64,000 bases of DNA. It comes from Akkermansiaceae bacterium UBA1315. GTDB taxonomy: Bacteria; Verrucomicrobiota; Verrucomicrobiia; Verrucomicrobiales; Akkermansiaceae. The stretch spans positions 1-64,000 of the forward strand of contig DBTN01000012.1 of NCBI GenBank assembly GCA_002307065.1, in the 5' to 3' direction. Numbering within the stretch: position 1 is the stretch's first letter; every line of letters begins with the position of its first letter. Below are positions 41,663 to 50,367 of this stretch, piece after piece. The notes under the pieces are model-generated. The model was not told where the DNA came from, searched no databases, and saw only the letters and a list, made by a program, of their open reading frames with translations. Both the position numbers and the translations under genes were made by a program.

Positions 41663-42244
41663 ATGGATCCGATCAAATATTTTGTTGTTCATAGCGGGCT
41701 GTTGCTCGCCGTCTTAGGTATATTAACTTTCATCTTGGGCTTGATCCTCGGACTGCTTCTTGCGGGAAATCCGGAACAAAAGGCGGAACTTGCCGCGGCT
41801 AGGAAAGATCTGGATTTTTGTGTGCGTGAGCGGCGGGACTTGGAGAACACTCTCAAGGTCGTCCGAGCAGAATGTTTCGGAGCGGAGAAGCATGCCGGAA
41901 GTTATGCCGCCGAGCTTCTCAAACTGCGTTCCCGGCAGCAGACTTATTACTCGCAGCACACGGAAGGAGGAAATGTTCACTTTGATTCGATGTTTGGATT
42001 TCTCTATATGGTGCCACCGAAGGAAACGGATGATCTTACCGAAATCAAAGGAGTGGGAGAGATTTTAGGGGCAAAGCTGAATGAGTATGGTGTTTACACG
42101 TTTCGCCAGGTTGCCGTCTGGGATGAAGATATGGCGGGGCGGTTTGCGGACCGTTTGGACGCCTTTAAAGAGAGGGTCATTTGGGACGATTGGATCGGCC
42201 AGGCGAACGATCTCCACTTCAAAAAATACGGCGAGCGATTGTAG
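41663..42244 (+). CDS. membrane-anchored coiled-coil protein with helix-hairpin-helix motif
   Basis: The 193-residue protein has an N-terminal transmembrane helix (residues about 10-34), a short coiled coil (KAELAAARKDLDFCVRERRD), and a C-terminal HhH domain: DDLTEIKGVGEILGAKLNEY, the pattern found in the ComEA/flap-nuclease-like extension of many small proteins, with a second half WIGQANDLHFKKYGERL. Related HhH domains bind DNA, but those at the C-terminus of membrane proteins have no clear role. It is cotranscribed with the OmpA-like gene and ended by a terminator. Confidence 0.72.
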   Translation: MDPIKYFVVHSGLLLAVLGILTFILGLILGLLLAGNPEQKAELAAARKDLDFCVRERRDLENTLKVVRAECFGAEKHAGSYAAELLKLRSRQQTYYSQHTEGGNVHFDSMFGFLYMVPPKETDDLTEIKGVGEILGAKLNEYGVYTFRQVAVWDEDMAGRFADRLDAFKERVIWDDWIGQANDLHFKKYGERL

Positions 42245-42276
42245 TGGCGACTGCTGATTGAGATTCAGTTTTACCG

Positions 42277-42309
42277 GCCATCGTTCCTCAAAGGGGCGAT
42301 GGCTTTTTT
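42277..42309 (+). terminator. intrinsic terminator after OmpA/HhH genes
   Basis: GCCATCG at 42277-42283 pairs with CGATGGC at 42297-42303 around a 13-base loop and is followed by six T. It lies 32 bp after the stop of the HhH gene. Confidence 0.85.
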
Positions 42310-42420
42310 AATGACGTGGGAGAAACTTTCGAAATTTTTTGCAACCTTTCATCCGCGGTGAGGTTTCTTGATCATGCGAATACCGCTAACCGGTTCGCTC
42401 ATTCTAACAAAAATCATATC

Positions 42421-42840
42421 ATGAAAATCACCAATCTGTTCGTGGCTGCCGCGTTGCTCGGATCCGCCGCATTTGTCTCCGCACAAGATAAGCCAAAACG
42501 CCCACCGGTTCCGCCGGAAATTCTTGAGAAATTCGACACCGATCAAGACGGAGTGCTTTCTAAAGAAGAGCGCGAAGCCATGCATGCTGAGCGCAAAAAG
42601 GAAATGCTCGAAAAGTATGACACCGACAAGGATGGCAAGTTGAGTGAGGAAGAGAAGGCGGTCGCAAAAGCGGATCGCGAAAAGGAGATGCTGGAAAAAT
42701 TTGATACCGATGGCGACGGCAAGCTCAGCGAAGAAGAGCGCGAGGCGATGCCGAAACCTCCTCGCGGGGAACGGGGACCGGGTGGTCCGGAAGGGGGAGC
42801 TCCAGATGGTCCGCCACCCGGCGAACCGATGGATCTCTGA
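42421..42840 (+). CDS. exported EF-hand calcium-binding protein
   Basis: The 139-residue protein has a signal peptide (MKITNLFVAAALLGSAAFVS) and three EF-hand-like loops spaced about 26-29 residues apart: DTDQDGVLSKEE, DTDKDGKLSEEE and DTDGDGKLSEEE, each with the calcium-ligand pattern D-x-D-x-D-G. A tail rich in Pro and Gly (RGERGPGGPEGG) follows. Similar secreted EF-hand proteins are common in Planctomycetes and Verrucomicrobia. The ATG at 42421 is supported by the signal peptide; the longer frame upstream is not. Confidence 0.85.
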   Translation: MKITNLFVAAALLGSAAFVSAQDKPKRPPVPPEILEKFDTDQDGVLSKEEREAMHAERKKEMLEKYDTDKDGKLSEEEKAVAKADREKEMLEKFDTDGDGKLSEEEREAMPKPPRGERGPGGPEGGAPDGPPPGEPMDL

Positions 42841-42866
42841 ACCCTCACCACTCGTTCGGTTTCATG

Positions 42867-42897
42867 CCGAACCGGTTTCGGCCGGTTCGGTTTTTTT
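42867..42897 (+). terminator. intrinsic terminator after EF-hand gene
   Basis: CCGAACCGG at 42867-42875 and CCGGTTCGG at 42882-42890 form a perfect 9-bp stem with a six-base loop, followed by seven T. The T-run reaches the stop codon of the convergent dynamin-like gene. The ACCGGT core again spans the left arm and the loop. Confidence 0.9.
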
Positions 42898-44611
42898 ACA
42901 ACTCCTGTTCGATGGCTTTCAGCGTAAGGAACAGTTCCTTCCAACGTTGGAGCCTAGGTTCGACGGCGGATTTTTCCTTTGCGAGATGTTTCCGGACGGC
43001 TCCGAGCGTGTCGGTATAGTCCTGAAAAACGATTCGCAGCGCTTCTTCGTAGTCCGCCCGCAAGGTGCTGGCAAAAAGGCCGCAGGTGTCGAGAAGGCGT
43101 TCCTGGAACTCTGCGACGAGCGTTTTTCGGGTGATCAGAGCGATCGCCACCCCTCCGCAAAAAAAGGCGGCCGAGGCGGAGCAGAGGATGGCAGGCAGCC
43201 AGGGGACCGAGCAAATTCCACAAATCGCGCCGGCCGTCAGCAGGAAGAGGGTGGTAAAGGTGAAGGATTTCAGTGCGAGGTTTCGCCGGCGCAGTTCCTT
43301 GTCCAATTGATGGCGCACCTTCAGATTGCTGATTCCCTGACGTGCGGCGCGACCGAGCTGTTGGATGAAACGCCGTTGTGCGGTGAAAAGGCTTTCATCG
43401 ATGGAGTCGACTTTCCCGAGATCAATTCCCAGGTTTTGTTGGACTCTCTCATCCAGATTGCTCCAGTGAGTTCTGCAAACCTCGGCCACCTCCGCGCTGT
43501 CGGTTTTTGCGACTGCCTCAACGGCGGCCTGCAATCGCTCTACAAAAAGAGCCTCCATTTTTTGACCGGTGCGGTCTCCGACAAACAGGCGGAAAATTGA
43601 ACGAATGGCCCCCAAGTGGCGACGGAGTTGCTTGGAAACCACGACCGCTTCGGTTTGGAAAACCTCTGCGACTTCGGAAAGATGCCGTGGAAGCCGGATC
43701 ACAAACTGCTCCCGCATCCGATCAATTTCCCGTTCGATTTCTTCGAGGAAACGACCTTGGATGTTGAGATTTCTGGATTGGTCTTCGATGCGGTCTTCGA
43801 TCAGTCGCAGAGCGTAAGCGGATTGGGCGCGCCAAGTCTCAAGCGACTGACGACGACCGCGAGAATGACAAATTTCCCGTGAAATATGGGCCTCTAAGGC
43901 GGCGAACCCGCTGCGATCGAGCTTGGTGGCATCGGGCGATAGGGATTTTTTCGCCTCGATCGCTTGTTTCGCCGAAACCGGAAAGATCGGAGGCACCCGG
44001 CCAAGGCGTTTCATCGACAGATCCCGGATGTGACCCAAAATGACCGGGGTATCGACCGGGTCACGTTGATCGACCTGCTGAAGAATAAACACCACACGGG
44101 GAAAAACCGCTTCCGGTAAGCGCGAGATAAAGTCCCAAGTGGCGGAGCCCCACGGATTTGAAATCGGAAAAACGATCAGGATCAGATCGGCCTCATCGAT
44201 GAAGGGACGGGTAAATTGTTCGTGGCCTTTGACAATCGAGTTGGTCCCTGGGGTGTCGATCAGATGAAAATTTCGAAGGACGTCGATCGGTCGGCGACGT
44301 TCTTCGAAAACTGCATTGATCTCGGACGTTTTCGCGAAGGGGCCATGACGGTGCCAGGTGACTCGATGGGTTTCCGGGACGGGGCTGATCTTGCAGATGT
44401 CACGTCCGAACAACCCGTTAAGAAGCGACGATCTGCCGGAATTCACCTCGCCGCAAACGACGAAAAGAAACGGTTTTCCCAAACCTTCGCGAAGTTCATC
44501 GAAAGGCAAGTGTTCGGAGAGATCCGTGTGGGTTTCCTCTCCAAGCGAGACGATGCCGCGCATCACCCCGGCCAGCCGGTCGCGCGACGAGAAGTAGCGC
44601 TCGCCAAACAT
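42896..44611 (-). CDS. bacterial dynamin-like GTPase
   Basis: The 571-residue protein has a dynamin/GTPase G domain: P-loop GEVNSGRSSLLNGLFG (residues about 54-69), HLIDTPGTNSI (G3) and LQQVDQRD (a G4-like TKxD variant reading QQVD). A long helical stalk (about residues 265-430) follows, then two hydrophobic segments (FTTLFLLTAGAICGI and ILCSASAAFFCGGVAIALI) and a C-terminal helical part. This is the plan of BDLP/mitofusin-like proteins that remodel membranes. It is 20 bp upstream of the deacetylase gene and converges on the EF-hand gene. Confidence 0.82.
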   Translation of the reverse strand: MFGERYFSSRDRLAGVMRGIVSLGEETHTDLSEHLPFDELREGLGKPFLFVVCGEVNSGRSSLLNGLFGRDICKISPVPETHRVTWHRHGPFAKTSEINAVFEERRRPIDVLRNFHLIDTPGTNSIVKGHEQFTRPFIDEADLILIVFPISNPWGSATWDFISRLPEAVFPRVVFILQQVDQRDPVDTPVILGHIRDLSMKRLGRVPPIFPVSAKQAIEAKKSLSPDATKLDRSGFAALEAHISREICHSRGRRQSLETWRAQSAYALRLIEDRIEDQSRNLNIQGRFLEEIEREIDRMREQFVIRLPRHLSEVAEVFQTEAVVVSKQLRRHLGAIRSIFRLFVGDRTGQKMEALFVERLQAAVEAVAKTDSAEVAEVCRTHWSNLDERVQQNLGIDLGKVDSIDESLFTAQRRFIQQLGRAARQGISNLKVRHQLDKELRRRNLALKSFTFTTLFLLTAGAICGICSVPWLPAILCSASAAFFCGGVAIALITRKTLVAEFQERLLDTCGLFASTLRADYEEALRIVFQDYTDTLGAVRKHLAKEKSAVEPRLQRWKELFLTLKAIEQEL

Positions 44612-44631
44612 GCTTTCCGCCAGGTTTGAAA

Positions 44632-45561
44632 TCAGGGCGTTGGAGCGGTGACGGTGGTTTGCGCCGTGGCGCTTTCGACTTTCATCGCGAGCAGTTGCGA
44701 AACCGTGACAAATTTAAAACCGCGGCGGAGGAGCCCATCGATTGTCGCAGGCATCGCATCCACCGTTTGGCTGTGAAGGTCGTGGGCGAGTACGATACCA
44801 CCCGCGCTGGTGCCGGAAAGGATTCGTGAAGTGACAACGCTAGGACCGGGGCGCTTCCAATCGAGAGGGTCGACCGACCAAAGAATCGTTGGGTAACCAA
44901 ACTCAGCATGAACCATTTCGCGCTGGCGCTGAAGAAGTCCGCCATAAGGAGGGCGCATCGTGCGTGGCTGCACACCGGCGGCGCGGCCAATGGCGTCCCG
45001 GCAGCGGCTCAATTCACTGCGAACTTCGGAGTCGCTTAATTTGCTGAGCAATCGATGGGTGTGCGTGTGGTTTCCAATTTCGTGACCTTCGGCAACCGTG
45101 CGGCGGACGATTTGTGGATAGAGGTCGACGCTGCGACCGATGACGTAAAAGGTGGCTTTCACGTTGCGTGCGCGGAGCATATCCAGCAGGCGCGGGGTGT
45201 TCTGCGGATGGGGGCCATCGTCGAACGTCAGAGCGATGTAATTTCCAGAAACCATCACCCGCGAAAAGGTGACCCCGGCATTTTTGGAAAAGTCGGATCC
45301 AAGATTGTTATCAGGATTGCGCGGAACCGCTCCTTGGACTGGCGGCGTGCGATAGTTTGAATTTGAGGCGGTCTTGATCGGCGCTGCGGGGCTGGAACCG
45401 GTCGGTTTCAAAGGTGCCGCCGCCGTGCAACTGCTCAGAGATGCGGTGAGCATCAAAAATCCGCGGCGGGAAAGCGTCGAGAGACCGGTTTTCTCCTCAG
45501 CGTCGCTTTCCAGCGTGCGGGTAAGAAATTTGTAGCCGAGTGTGTGGAGCGGGCTTTTCAT
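44632..45561 (-). CDS. exported polysaccharide deacetylase (NodB family)
   Basis: The 309-residue protein carries a Tat-like signal with SRRGFLMLTASLSSC, whose last Cys forms a lipobox, so it may be a Tat-exported lipoprotein. The NodB domain (residues about 105-300) shows all metal and catalytic motifs: TFDDGPHP, HEIGNHTHTH, RPPYGG, and VLAHDLHSQT. Substrates of the family include chitin, peptidoglycan and other acetylated polysaccharides. I start it at ATG 45561, since the remaining upstream 19 residues look random. It lies 66 bp downstream of mtnP on the same strand. Confidence 0.9.
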   Translation of the reverse strand: MKSPLHTLGYKFLTRTLESDAEEKTGLSTLSRRGFLMLTASLSSCTAAAPLKPTGSSPAAPIKTASNSNYRTPPVQGAVPRNPDNNLGSDFSKNAGVTFSRVMVSGNYIALTFDDGPHPQNTPRLLDMLRARNVKATFYVIGRSVDLYPQIVRRTVAEGHEIGNHTHTHRLLSKLSDSEVRSELSRCRDAIGRAAGVQPRTMRPPYGGLLQRQREMVHAEFGYPTILWSVDPLDWKRPGPSVVTSRILSGTSAGGIVLAHDLHSQTVDAMPATIDGLLRRGFKFVTVSQLLAMKVESATAQTTVTAPTP

Positions 45562-45627
45562 GGAAAGTGGGGACGTGGAGATTGGTTGCGACGCTAGCGG
45601 TCGGGTCGGCAATGTCACGTCTATCTT

Positions 45628-46500
45628 TTACGCGTCATTGGTTATAAACCGCTCAAGAATCGGGCGGAGGGATTCCTTTTTCTTATGAGGCCAGAGCGTT
45701 TGAGCGGTCATGATCGCACCGTCGAGCGAACGGTGCTCAGGCCACGAGGGGGCGGTAGGGATTTTTGGGATGGCCGCGATGAGCACGGCCTTGGCGGCGG
45801 CGACGTTGGCGTGGAGATGGGCGACGACGGCATCGGCGGTGACTGGCGTTTCATCGGTTTTCCAGCAGTCGTAATCGGTGACCATCGCCAGCGTTGCCAG
45901 CGCGATTTCGGCTTCGCGAGCGAGTTTTGCTTCGGGCAGATTGGTCATGCCGACGACGTCGAAACCGAGTTGTCGATTTGCTTCACTTTCCGCACGGGTG
46001 GAAAAAGCCGGGCCGTCCATGTTGACGTAGGTGCCGCGATCATGGACGCGTAAACCGGTTTCGACCGACGATTCACGCAGGATTTCCCGCAGCCCGGCGC
46101 TGACCGGTTCGCCGAAGGAGACGTGGGCGACGATGCCACCGCCAAAAAAGGTGTGATGCTCGCGGCGGCTTGTTCGGTCGAAATATTGGTCGGGCAGAAC
46201 GACATCGCGCGGCTGGTAATTTTCCTTCAAACTGCCGACCGCAGTGACGCAGATCAGCCAACGGACGCCCAAGCTGCGGAGCGCCCAAAGGTTCGCACGG
46301 TGATTGATTTCCGTCGGTAGAAGTCGATGGCCCCGGCCATGGCGAGGGAGGAACCAGACCTGTCGGCCGGCGAGAATTCCACCGATCAGCGCGTCCGATG
46401 GCTCGCCAAAAGGGGTTTTCATGACCCGCTCCTCGGTTTTTTCGAATCCTTCGAGTTCGTAGAGTCCGCTTCCTCCGATGATGCCAATGGCTGCTCCCAT
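45628..46500 (-). CDS. mtnP: S-methyl-5'-thioadenosine phosphorylase
   Basis: MtnP splits methylthioadenosine into adenine and 5-methylthioribose 1-phosphate in methionine salvage. The 290-residue protein shows GIIGGSGLYELEGF, FLPRHGRGHRLLPTEINHRAN in parts, VTAVGSL, DYDCWKTDE and MDGPAFSTRAES, all close to the MTAP consensus rather than bacterial PNP. ATG 46500 (MGAAIGIIGGSG) is the family's usual start. Nothing else of the salvage pathway is nearby. Confidence 0.95.
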   Translation of the reverse strand: MGAAIGIIGGSGLYELEGFEKTEERVMKTPFGEPSDALIGGILAGRQVWFLPRHGRGHRLLPTEINHRANLWALRSLGVRWLICVTAVGSLKENYQPRDVVLPDQYFDRTSRREHHTFFGGGIVAHVSFGEPVSAGLREILRESSVETGLRVHDRGTYVNMDGPAFSTRAESEANRQLGFDVVGMTNLPEAKLAREAEIALATLAMVTDYDCWKTDETPVTADAVVAHLHANVAAAKAVLIAAIPKIPTAPSWPEHRSLDGAIMTAQTLWPHKKKESLRPILERFITNDA

Positions 46501-46626
46501 GCCGGTTTTTAGCGATCGCTTGACCACGCAGCAAGGCGGGATGGGCGATCCTCAAAAAGAATCGGCGTCATTTCGCAAAGCGGATTTTGACTTCCGCGGT
46601 CCGCGTTGTTAAACCGCTGCCGTAAC

Positions 46627-46700
46627 GCGCCTGTAGCTCAGCTGGATAGAGCACCCGCCTTCTAAGCGGACGGTCACTGGTTCGAATCCAGTCAGGCGCG
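46627..46700 (+). tRNA. tRNA-Arg (anticodon TCT)
   Basis: The 74-base gene folds into a cloverleaf. The acceptor stem is GCGCCTG with CAGGCGC plus discriminator G; the D stem GCTC/GAGC; the anticodon loop CTTCTAA, with anticodon TCT for AGA codons; the T stem ACTGG/CCAGT around TTCGAAT. The 3' CCA is not encoded. It lies in the gap between mtnP and a cysteine-rich lipoprotein gene, both on the other strand. Confidence 0.97.
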
Positions 46701-46714
46701 CTTTGATTTTTTGA

Positions 46715-46942
46715 TTAGCGGCAGACGCTGCAACTGCCGCCGCGTTCGGAGCAGTTTTTACAACTGCTGCAGTTCCGGCAGGCGGTGCAGGTGCCGGAGG
46801 GGCTGCAAGTGGCATTTTCGTAGAGCGACGAGCAACAGCTTGCGGGGAGCCCGGAAGTTTTGACGGCGACCGGCTGAAAGGTCGGGGAGGCGCAGCTGGT
46901 GAAAAACGCGGCAGCGAAAATGGGAGCAAGGAGTTGTTTCAT
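46715..46942 (-). CDS. small cysteine-rich lipoprotein
   Basis: The 75-residue protein has a lipoprotein signal (MKQLLAPIFAAAFFTSC, Cys17) and a C-terminal part with eleven or more cysteines in about 40 residues, including SCCSSLYENATC, CTACRNCSSCKNCSE and CSVCR. The CxxCxxC spacing could bind metal ions or iron-sulfur clusters, or be heavily disulfide-bonded outside the cytoplasm. I know no function. The start at ATG 46942 gives the best signal. It sits 14 bp from the 3' end of the tRNA gene on the opposite strand. Confidence 0.7.
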   Translation of the reverse strand: MKQLLAPIFAAAFFTSCASPTFQPVAVKTSGLPASCCSSLYENATCSPSGTCTACRNCSSCKNCSERGGSCSVCR

Positions 46943-47033
46943 GGTGGGGTGCGCATTCACTCAAACGGTGTTTCGTTCGGGACGCGAGACAATACGGATG
47001 CTGGCAACTCGGCTGCCTGATTTTTTTTCCAAA

Positions 47034-47086
47034 AAAAAATGCCGATTCATTTGGCCTTGGCGGCAAAACGAATCGGCATTTTTTGA
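47034..47086. terminator. bidirectional hairpin between two minus-strand genes
   Basis: AATGCCGATTC at 47038-47048 and GAATCGGCATT at 47070-47080 form a strong stem of at least 11 bp, extended by A/T tracts on both sides, with a 21-base loop. The T-run on the minus strand makes it a terminator for the coiled-coil protein gene, which ends 13 bp upstream of it; the T-run on the plus strand would also work in that direction. Confidence 0.85.
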
Positions 47087-47098
47087 AAATTCGAAGCT

Positions 47099-47359
47099 TT
47101 ATACTTCTTCGGGCGCAGCAGGTTCCTCAATGACGGGTTCCTTTTCTTCGACCTTTTTTTTGTGTTTGGTCGTCTTCTTTTTGTCGCGAGCTGCGTCCTT
47201 TTTCAAGGATTTCAGCTGTTCCTTCAGCGTGTGGACCGACTTTTTCGCAAGCTTTACGCGCTCACGTGCGTCAAGGAGCTCCAGTTTTGCGACTTTGAGC
47301 TGCTCTTTGGTTTCAGTGATGGGTGATTCAGCCGTTGGGCTGTTGTCGTTGGTATTCAT
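47099..47359 (-). CDS. small lysine-rich coiled-coil protein
   Basis: The 86-residue protein (MNTNDNSPTAESPITETKEQ start) is mostly one long charged helix, with KLELLDARERVKLAKKSV and LKEQLKSLKKDAARDKKKT as coiled-coil heptads, and ends in an acidic tail (EEKEPVIEEPAAPEEV). It has no signal peptide or membrane segment. I do not recognise the family. ATG 47359 is chosen over an in-frame start 90 bp earlier because coding-like composition begins there. A terminator follows immediately. Confidence 0.65.
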   Translation of the reverse strand: MNTNDNSPTAESPITETKEQLKVAKLELLDARERVKLAKKSVHTLKEQLKSLKKDAARDKKKTTKHKKKVEEKEPVIEEPAAPEEV

Positions 47360-47604
47360 AAGAAAGATCGAGTCGGAAATCTGGAACAAATTTCGTGAGG
47401 CGTCGAGATTGGATGGCGAAAACGTAACGTCGAGGGATCGACGCGACAATTTTTAGAATGTGACAATTTGTGAAACCCTTTCATTTCGGGCGTTTAGAGG
47501 GGGTGAAAATCATTGTCTGTCGGTTTCGTAACCGATGAAGGGTTCCCGCGACGGCGGTCAATTGTGAGAACTTTGGCGGGTCTGTGATTGTGACGGTGGC
47601 GAAT

Positions 47605-48324
47605 ATGGAACAAAAAAACGATTTACCATCTGGCGAAGCGCATCTCCGGGTGGCGGACATGGAGCTGAGCTACGGCCAGCATTATGAACTGACGCCCAAT
47701 GGGATCGTACTGTTAAAATCCGGCCATCACCGAATTCATCTTCATTTGCTGCAGAGTGCCGACTTGGGCGAATCCGCAGCGGCGGTCATCGAAAGTGTGT
47801 TGGAAAATGCGGATTTCAGCGAGGATACTTTTTCCCATCGGCACAAACCGGCGTCGATCTTCCGGGCAGTTTCCACCCGGTCCATGCGGTTTATTCCGGA
47901 TGCCTACAAAGAGGAATTGAGAAGGCGCCTTCTAGATTCGGATCCTCCGATGGCGAGAAGAGTTTCGAAACTTCTGATTCATATATACGAAACAGCGGTG
48001 TCGTATCCAGACGTCGAGACGCTCCTGCATTGTTACTTCCGGGCAGAATGGCTGACCCCTGACAAATTCACTTTGTATGTGAGAAGCCGGTTGATGCGGA
48101 TTGAAGACAAAGCCGGTCTCGATAAAGAGTATTATGTCATCAAGTCGGAAATGGACCAATTTGTCCAAAATTTTGATCCGGTTTTGGCAACCACCGGATT
48201 GAGTAAAAATCTCACGGAAGAGGAATTCTCCGAGGCGATGGAGGTCCTGTATGAGAAGTTATCCAATCAGTATCGGCTGCGGAGTGTGAACTGCAGAAAA
48301 AAGGACATCAAGAGAACGGCATGA
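47605..48324 (+). CDS. hypothetical protein, unknown family
   Basis: The 239-residue soluble protein has no signal peptide, membrane segment or motif I recognise. It contains an N-terminal mixed region (VADMELSYGQHYELTPNG) and a helical second half with conserved-looking aromatic and charged residues (LLHCYFRAEWLTPDKFTLYV, EEFSEAMEVLYEKL). GTG 47584 would add seven residues. It lies 210 bp before the amylase gene in the same direction, but no shared function is evident. Confidence 0.6.
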   Translation: MEQKNDLPSGEAHLRVADMELSYGQHYELTPNGIVLLKSGHHRIHLHLLQSADLGESAAAVIESVLENADFSEDTFSHRHKPASIFRAVSTRSMRFIPDAYKEELRRRLLDSDPPMARRVSKLLIHIYETAVSYPDVETLLHCYFRAEWLTPDKFTLYVRSRLMRIEDKAGLDKEYYVIKSEMDQFVQNFDPVLATTGLSKNLTEEEFSEAMEVLYEKLSNQYRLRSVNCRKKDIKRTA

Positions 48325-48534
48325 TGCCCGGGACGAGTGATTGATAAAATTTCACAAAAGCACTTTCGAATCGTCGCGCCTGTTATTGCGTGGATCGGAA
48401 TTTGCCGCGCTCGTGCAAAATGCCAGGGAGGATGAGAAATTTTGCAATGCAAGTGGGAGGTGGGTGAGAGCTGGATCGGCCAGCAGAGGGGTTTGGGAAT
48501 TTGGTACGTTTGATGCGAAGGAGCGATCACTTTT

Positions 48535-50367
48535 ATGTCATCTCATTCAACTCAAGATGTGGATCTTGGTCTCCTTGCCGGTTCTGATATCGAATTCCGT
48601 GCAGAAACTCTTTATTTCATCGTCCTCGACCGATTCGCGAGTGGTAAGCCGGGGAAACCGCGAAAGGATGATCCGTTGTTCGATCCCCAACAAAAAGATT
48701 GGGGGAAGTATTGGGGAGGGGATATTCAAGGTCTCATCGATAAATTGGACTATCTGAAGTCGTTCGGCATCAGTTCGGTTTGGACGACTCCTTTGTTTGA
48801 GCAAGTCGAATCGTTATCTCTCAGCGATAAGCCGCAAGCCGCGCTTCATGGCTACTGGACGAGAGATTTTAAGCGGATCAACGCACGTTGGCTGAACGAT
48901 CCCTCAGAAACTCGTCTGTTCACCCGGGATGATACTGTTTTCGACCGGTTGCTAGAAGAGATGCATTCCAAGGGGATGAAATATGTGCTCGATATCGTTT
49001 GCAACCATAGTTCGCCCGCAACCGAGAAGGGAAAGGGCAAGCTGTATGACGACGGTGAGCTGATTGCGGATTTTGATAACGATGTCGATCATTGGTATCA
49101 CCACTACGGTGAAACTCAGGATTGGGATGACGAGTGGCAGGTCCAGAATTGTGAGTTGAGTGGTTTGGCGACGTTTAACGAAAATAATATTCTCTACCGG
49201 AATTATATCAAAGAGGCGATCAAACTGTGGGTTAAAAAAGGCATTGATGGAATTCGCATTGATACGGTGAAGCACATGCCGTTGTGGTTTTGGCAGGAGT
49301 TTAATGCCGATATGGCTGCTCTCAATCCGAGCCTGTTTCGGTTCGGGGAATGGATTCACAGTCATCCTGAGAATGAAGAATCGGTGAGATTTGCAAACAA
49401 CGGCAGCATGAGTTTGCTCGACTTCGGCTTCAGTGCGGCGGTCCGGGAATGTCTTGGCAATGGCAATCCGGAAGGGTTTGGGCTGGTGCAAAATATCTTC
49501 GACTGTGACGGAAACTACGTCAGTGCGACCGAGTTGGTGATCTTTTTCGAAAATCACGACATGCCCCGTCTTCAGTCGCTTGGCGCATCCAACGAAATGT
49601 TGCATCTGGCCCTGGCGTTGACCATGACATCACGGGGGATTCCTTGTCTCTATTATGGCTGTGAACAATATCTCCACAATGATACCGATTATGGGAATGA
49701 TCCCTACAATCGACCGATGATGGAGCATTTTGAAATGAACGAGGCGACGCGGTTGATTGGCATTCTTGCAGAAGAGCGACGGGAGAATCAAGCGATTCAA
49801 TGGGGCGGTCAGTGGCCGAAGTGGGTTGACGCGGACACTTATATCTATCTCCGGCGTTATCGAGAATCAAGGTGCCTCGTGGTGGTGCACAAAGGTGAAC
49901 CGCGAGATCTGGAGGTGGAAAATATTGAAATGCCAGAGGGCGAACATCGATGCATCGTGACTGGGCAGACGATCCAGGTCATTGAAGAAAAAGCGAAGAT
50001 CCATCTCGTCGGCAACGATACGCTTGTTTTTCCGGTCCGAGGGGAACGGATTCGTGGAAAATCGATTGTGAGAATTCAGATCAACGGGGCTCCGACATTG
50101 CCCGGAGATCGACTGGCGGTCATCGGCGACTGTGAAGAGTTGGGTCGATGGGATTTGAGAGATTGCGTTGAGCTTGAATGTATCAACTCGAACACCTGGT
50201 TTGGTGAACTCGTTTTTGACGCGTCCGCAGGGGTAGCGGTGGGTTATAAGTATGTCATTTTTTCCGCAGAAAATGAATTCACACCACGCCGTGAGATGCG
50301 CGTGGTTCGCCGTCGTCTCGTGCTGCCCGAAGGTCACGCGAAGTGGCGTGATCGCTGGGAGGAATGA
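48535..50367 (+). CDS. GH13 alpha-amylase-like glucanase/transferase with CBM20-like domain
   Basis: The 610-residue protein is a GH13 enzyme: DIQGLIDKLDYLKSFGISSV (start of the barrel), nucleophile Asp243 in GIRIDTVKH, acid/base Glu272 in RFGEWIH, transition-state Asp342 in FFENHDMPR. Its C-terminus (residues about 503-600, VRIQINGAPTLPGDRLAVIG and LGRWD) resembles a CBM20 starch-binding domain. There is no signal peptide, so it should act on cytosolic glycogen or maltodextrin. An AAGGAG lies about 11 bases before the ATG, one of the few clear Shine-Dalgarno sites. Its stop is immediately adjacent to the convergent malQ stop. Confidence 0.87.
   Translation: MSSHSTQDVDLGLLAGSDIEFRAETLYFIVLDRFASGKPGKPRKDDPLFDPQQKDWGKYWGGDIQGLIDKLDYLKSFGISSVWTTPLFEQVESLSLSDKPQAALHGYWTRDFKRINARWLNDPSETRLFTRDDTVFDRLLEEMHSKGMKYVLDIVCNHSSPATEKGKGKLYDDGELIADFDNDVDHWYHHYGETQDWDDEWQVQNCELSGLATFNENNILYRNYIKEAIKLWVKKGIDGIRIDTVKHMPLWFWQEFNADMAALNPSLFRFGEWIHSHPENEESVRFANNGSMSLLDFGFSAAVRECLGNGNPEGFGLVQNIFDCDGNYVSATELVIFFENHDMPRLQSLGASNEMLHLALALTMTSRGIPCLYYGCEQYLHNDTDYGNDPYNRPMMEHFEMNEATRLIGILAEERRENQAIQWGGQWPKWVDADTYIYLRRYRESRCLVVVHKGEPRDLEVENIEMPEGEHRCIVTGQTIQVIEEKAKIHLVGNDTLVFPVRGERIRGKSIVRIQINGAPTLPGDRLAVIGDCEELGRWDLRDCVELECINSNTWFGELVFDASAGVAVGYKYVIFSAENEFTPRREMRVVRRRLVLPEGHAKWRDRWEE

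Noticed and set aside
46609..46929. 106-codon minus-strand frame
   Set aside because: It overlaps the tRNA gene and the cysteine-rich lipoprotein gene, which have better evidence.
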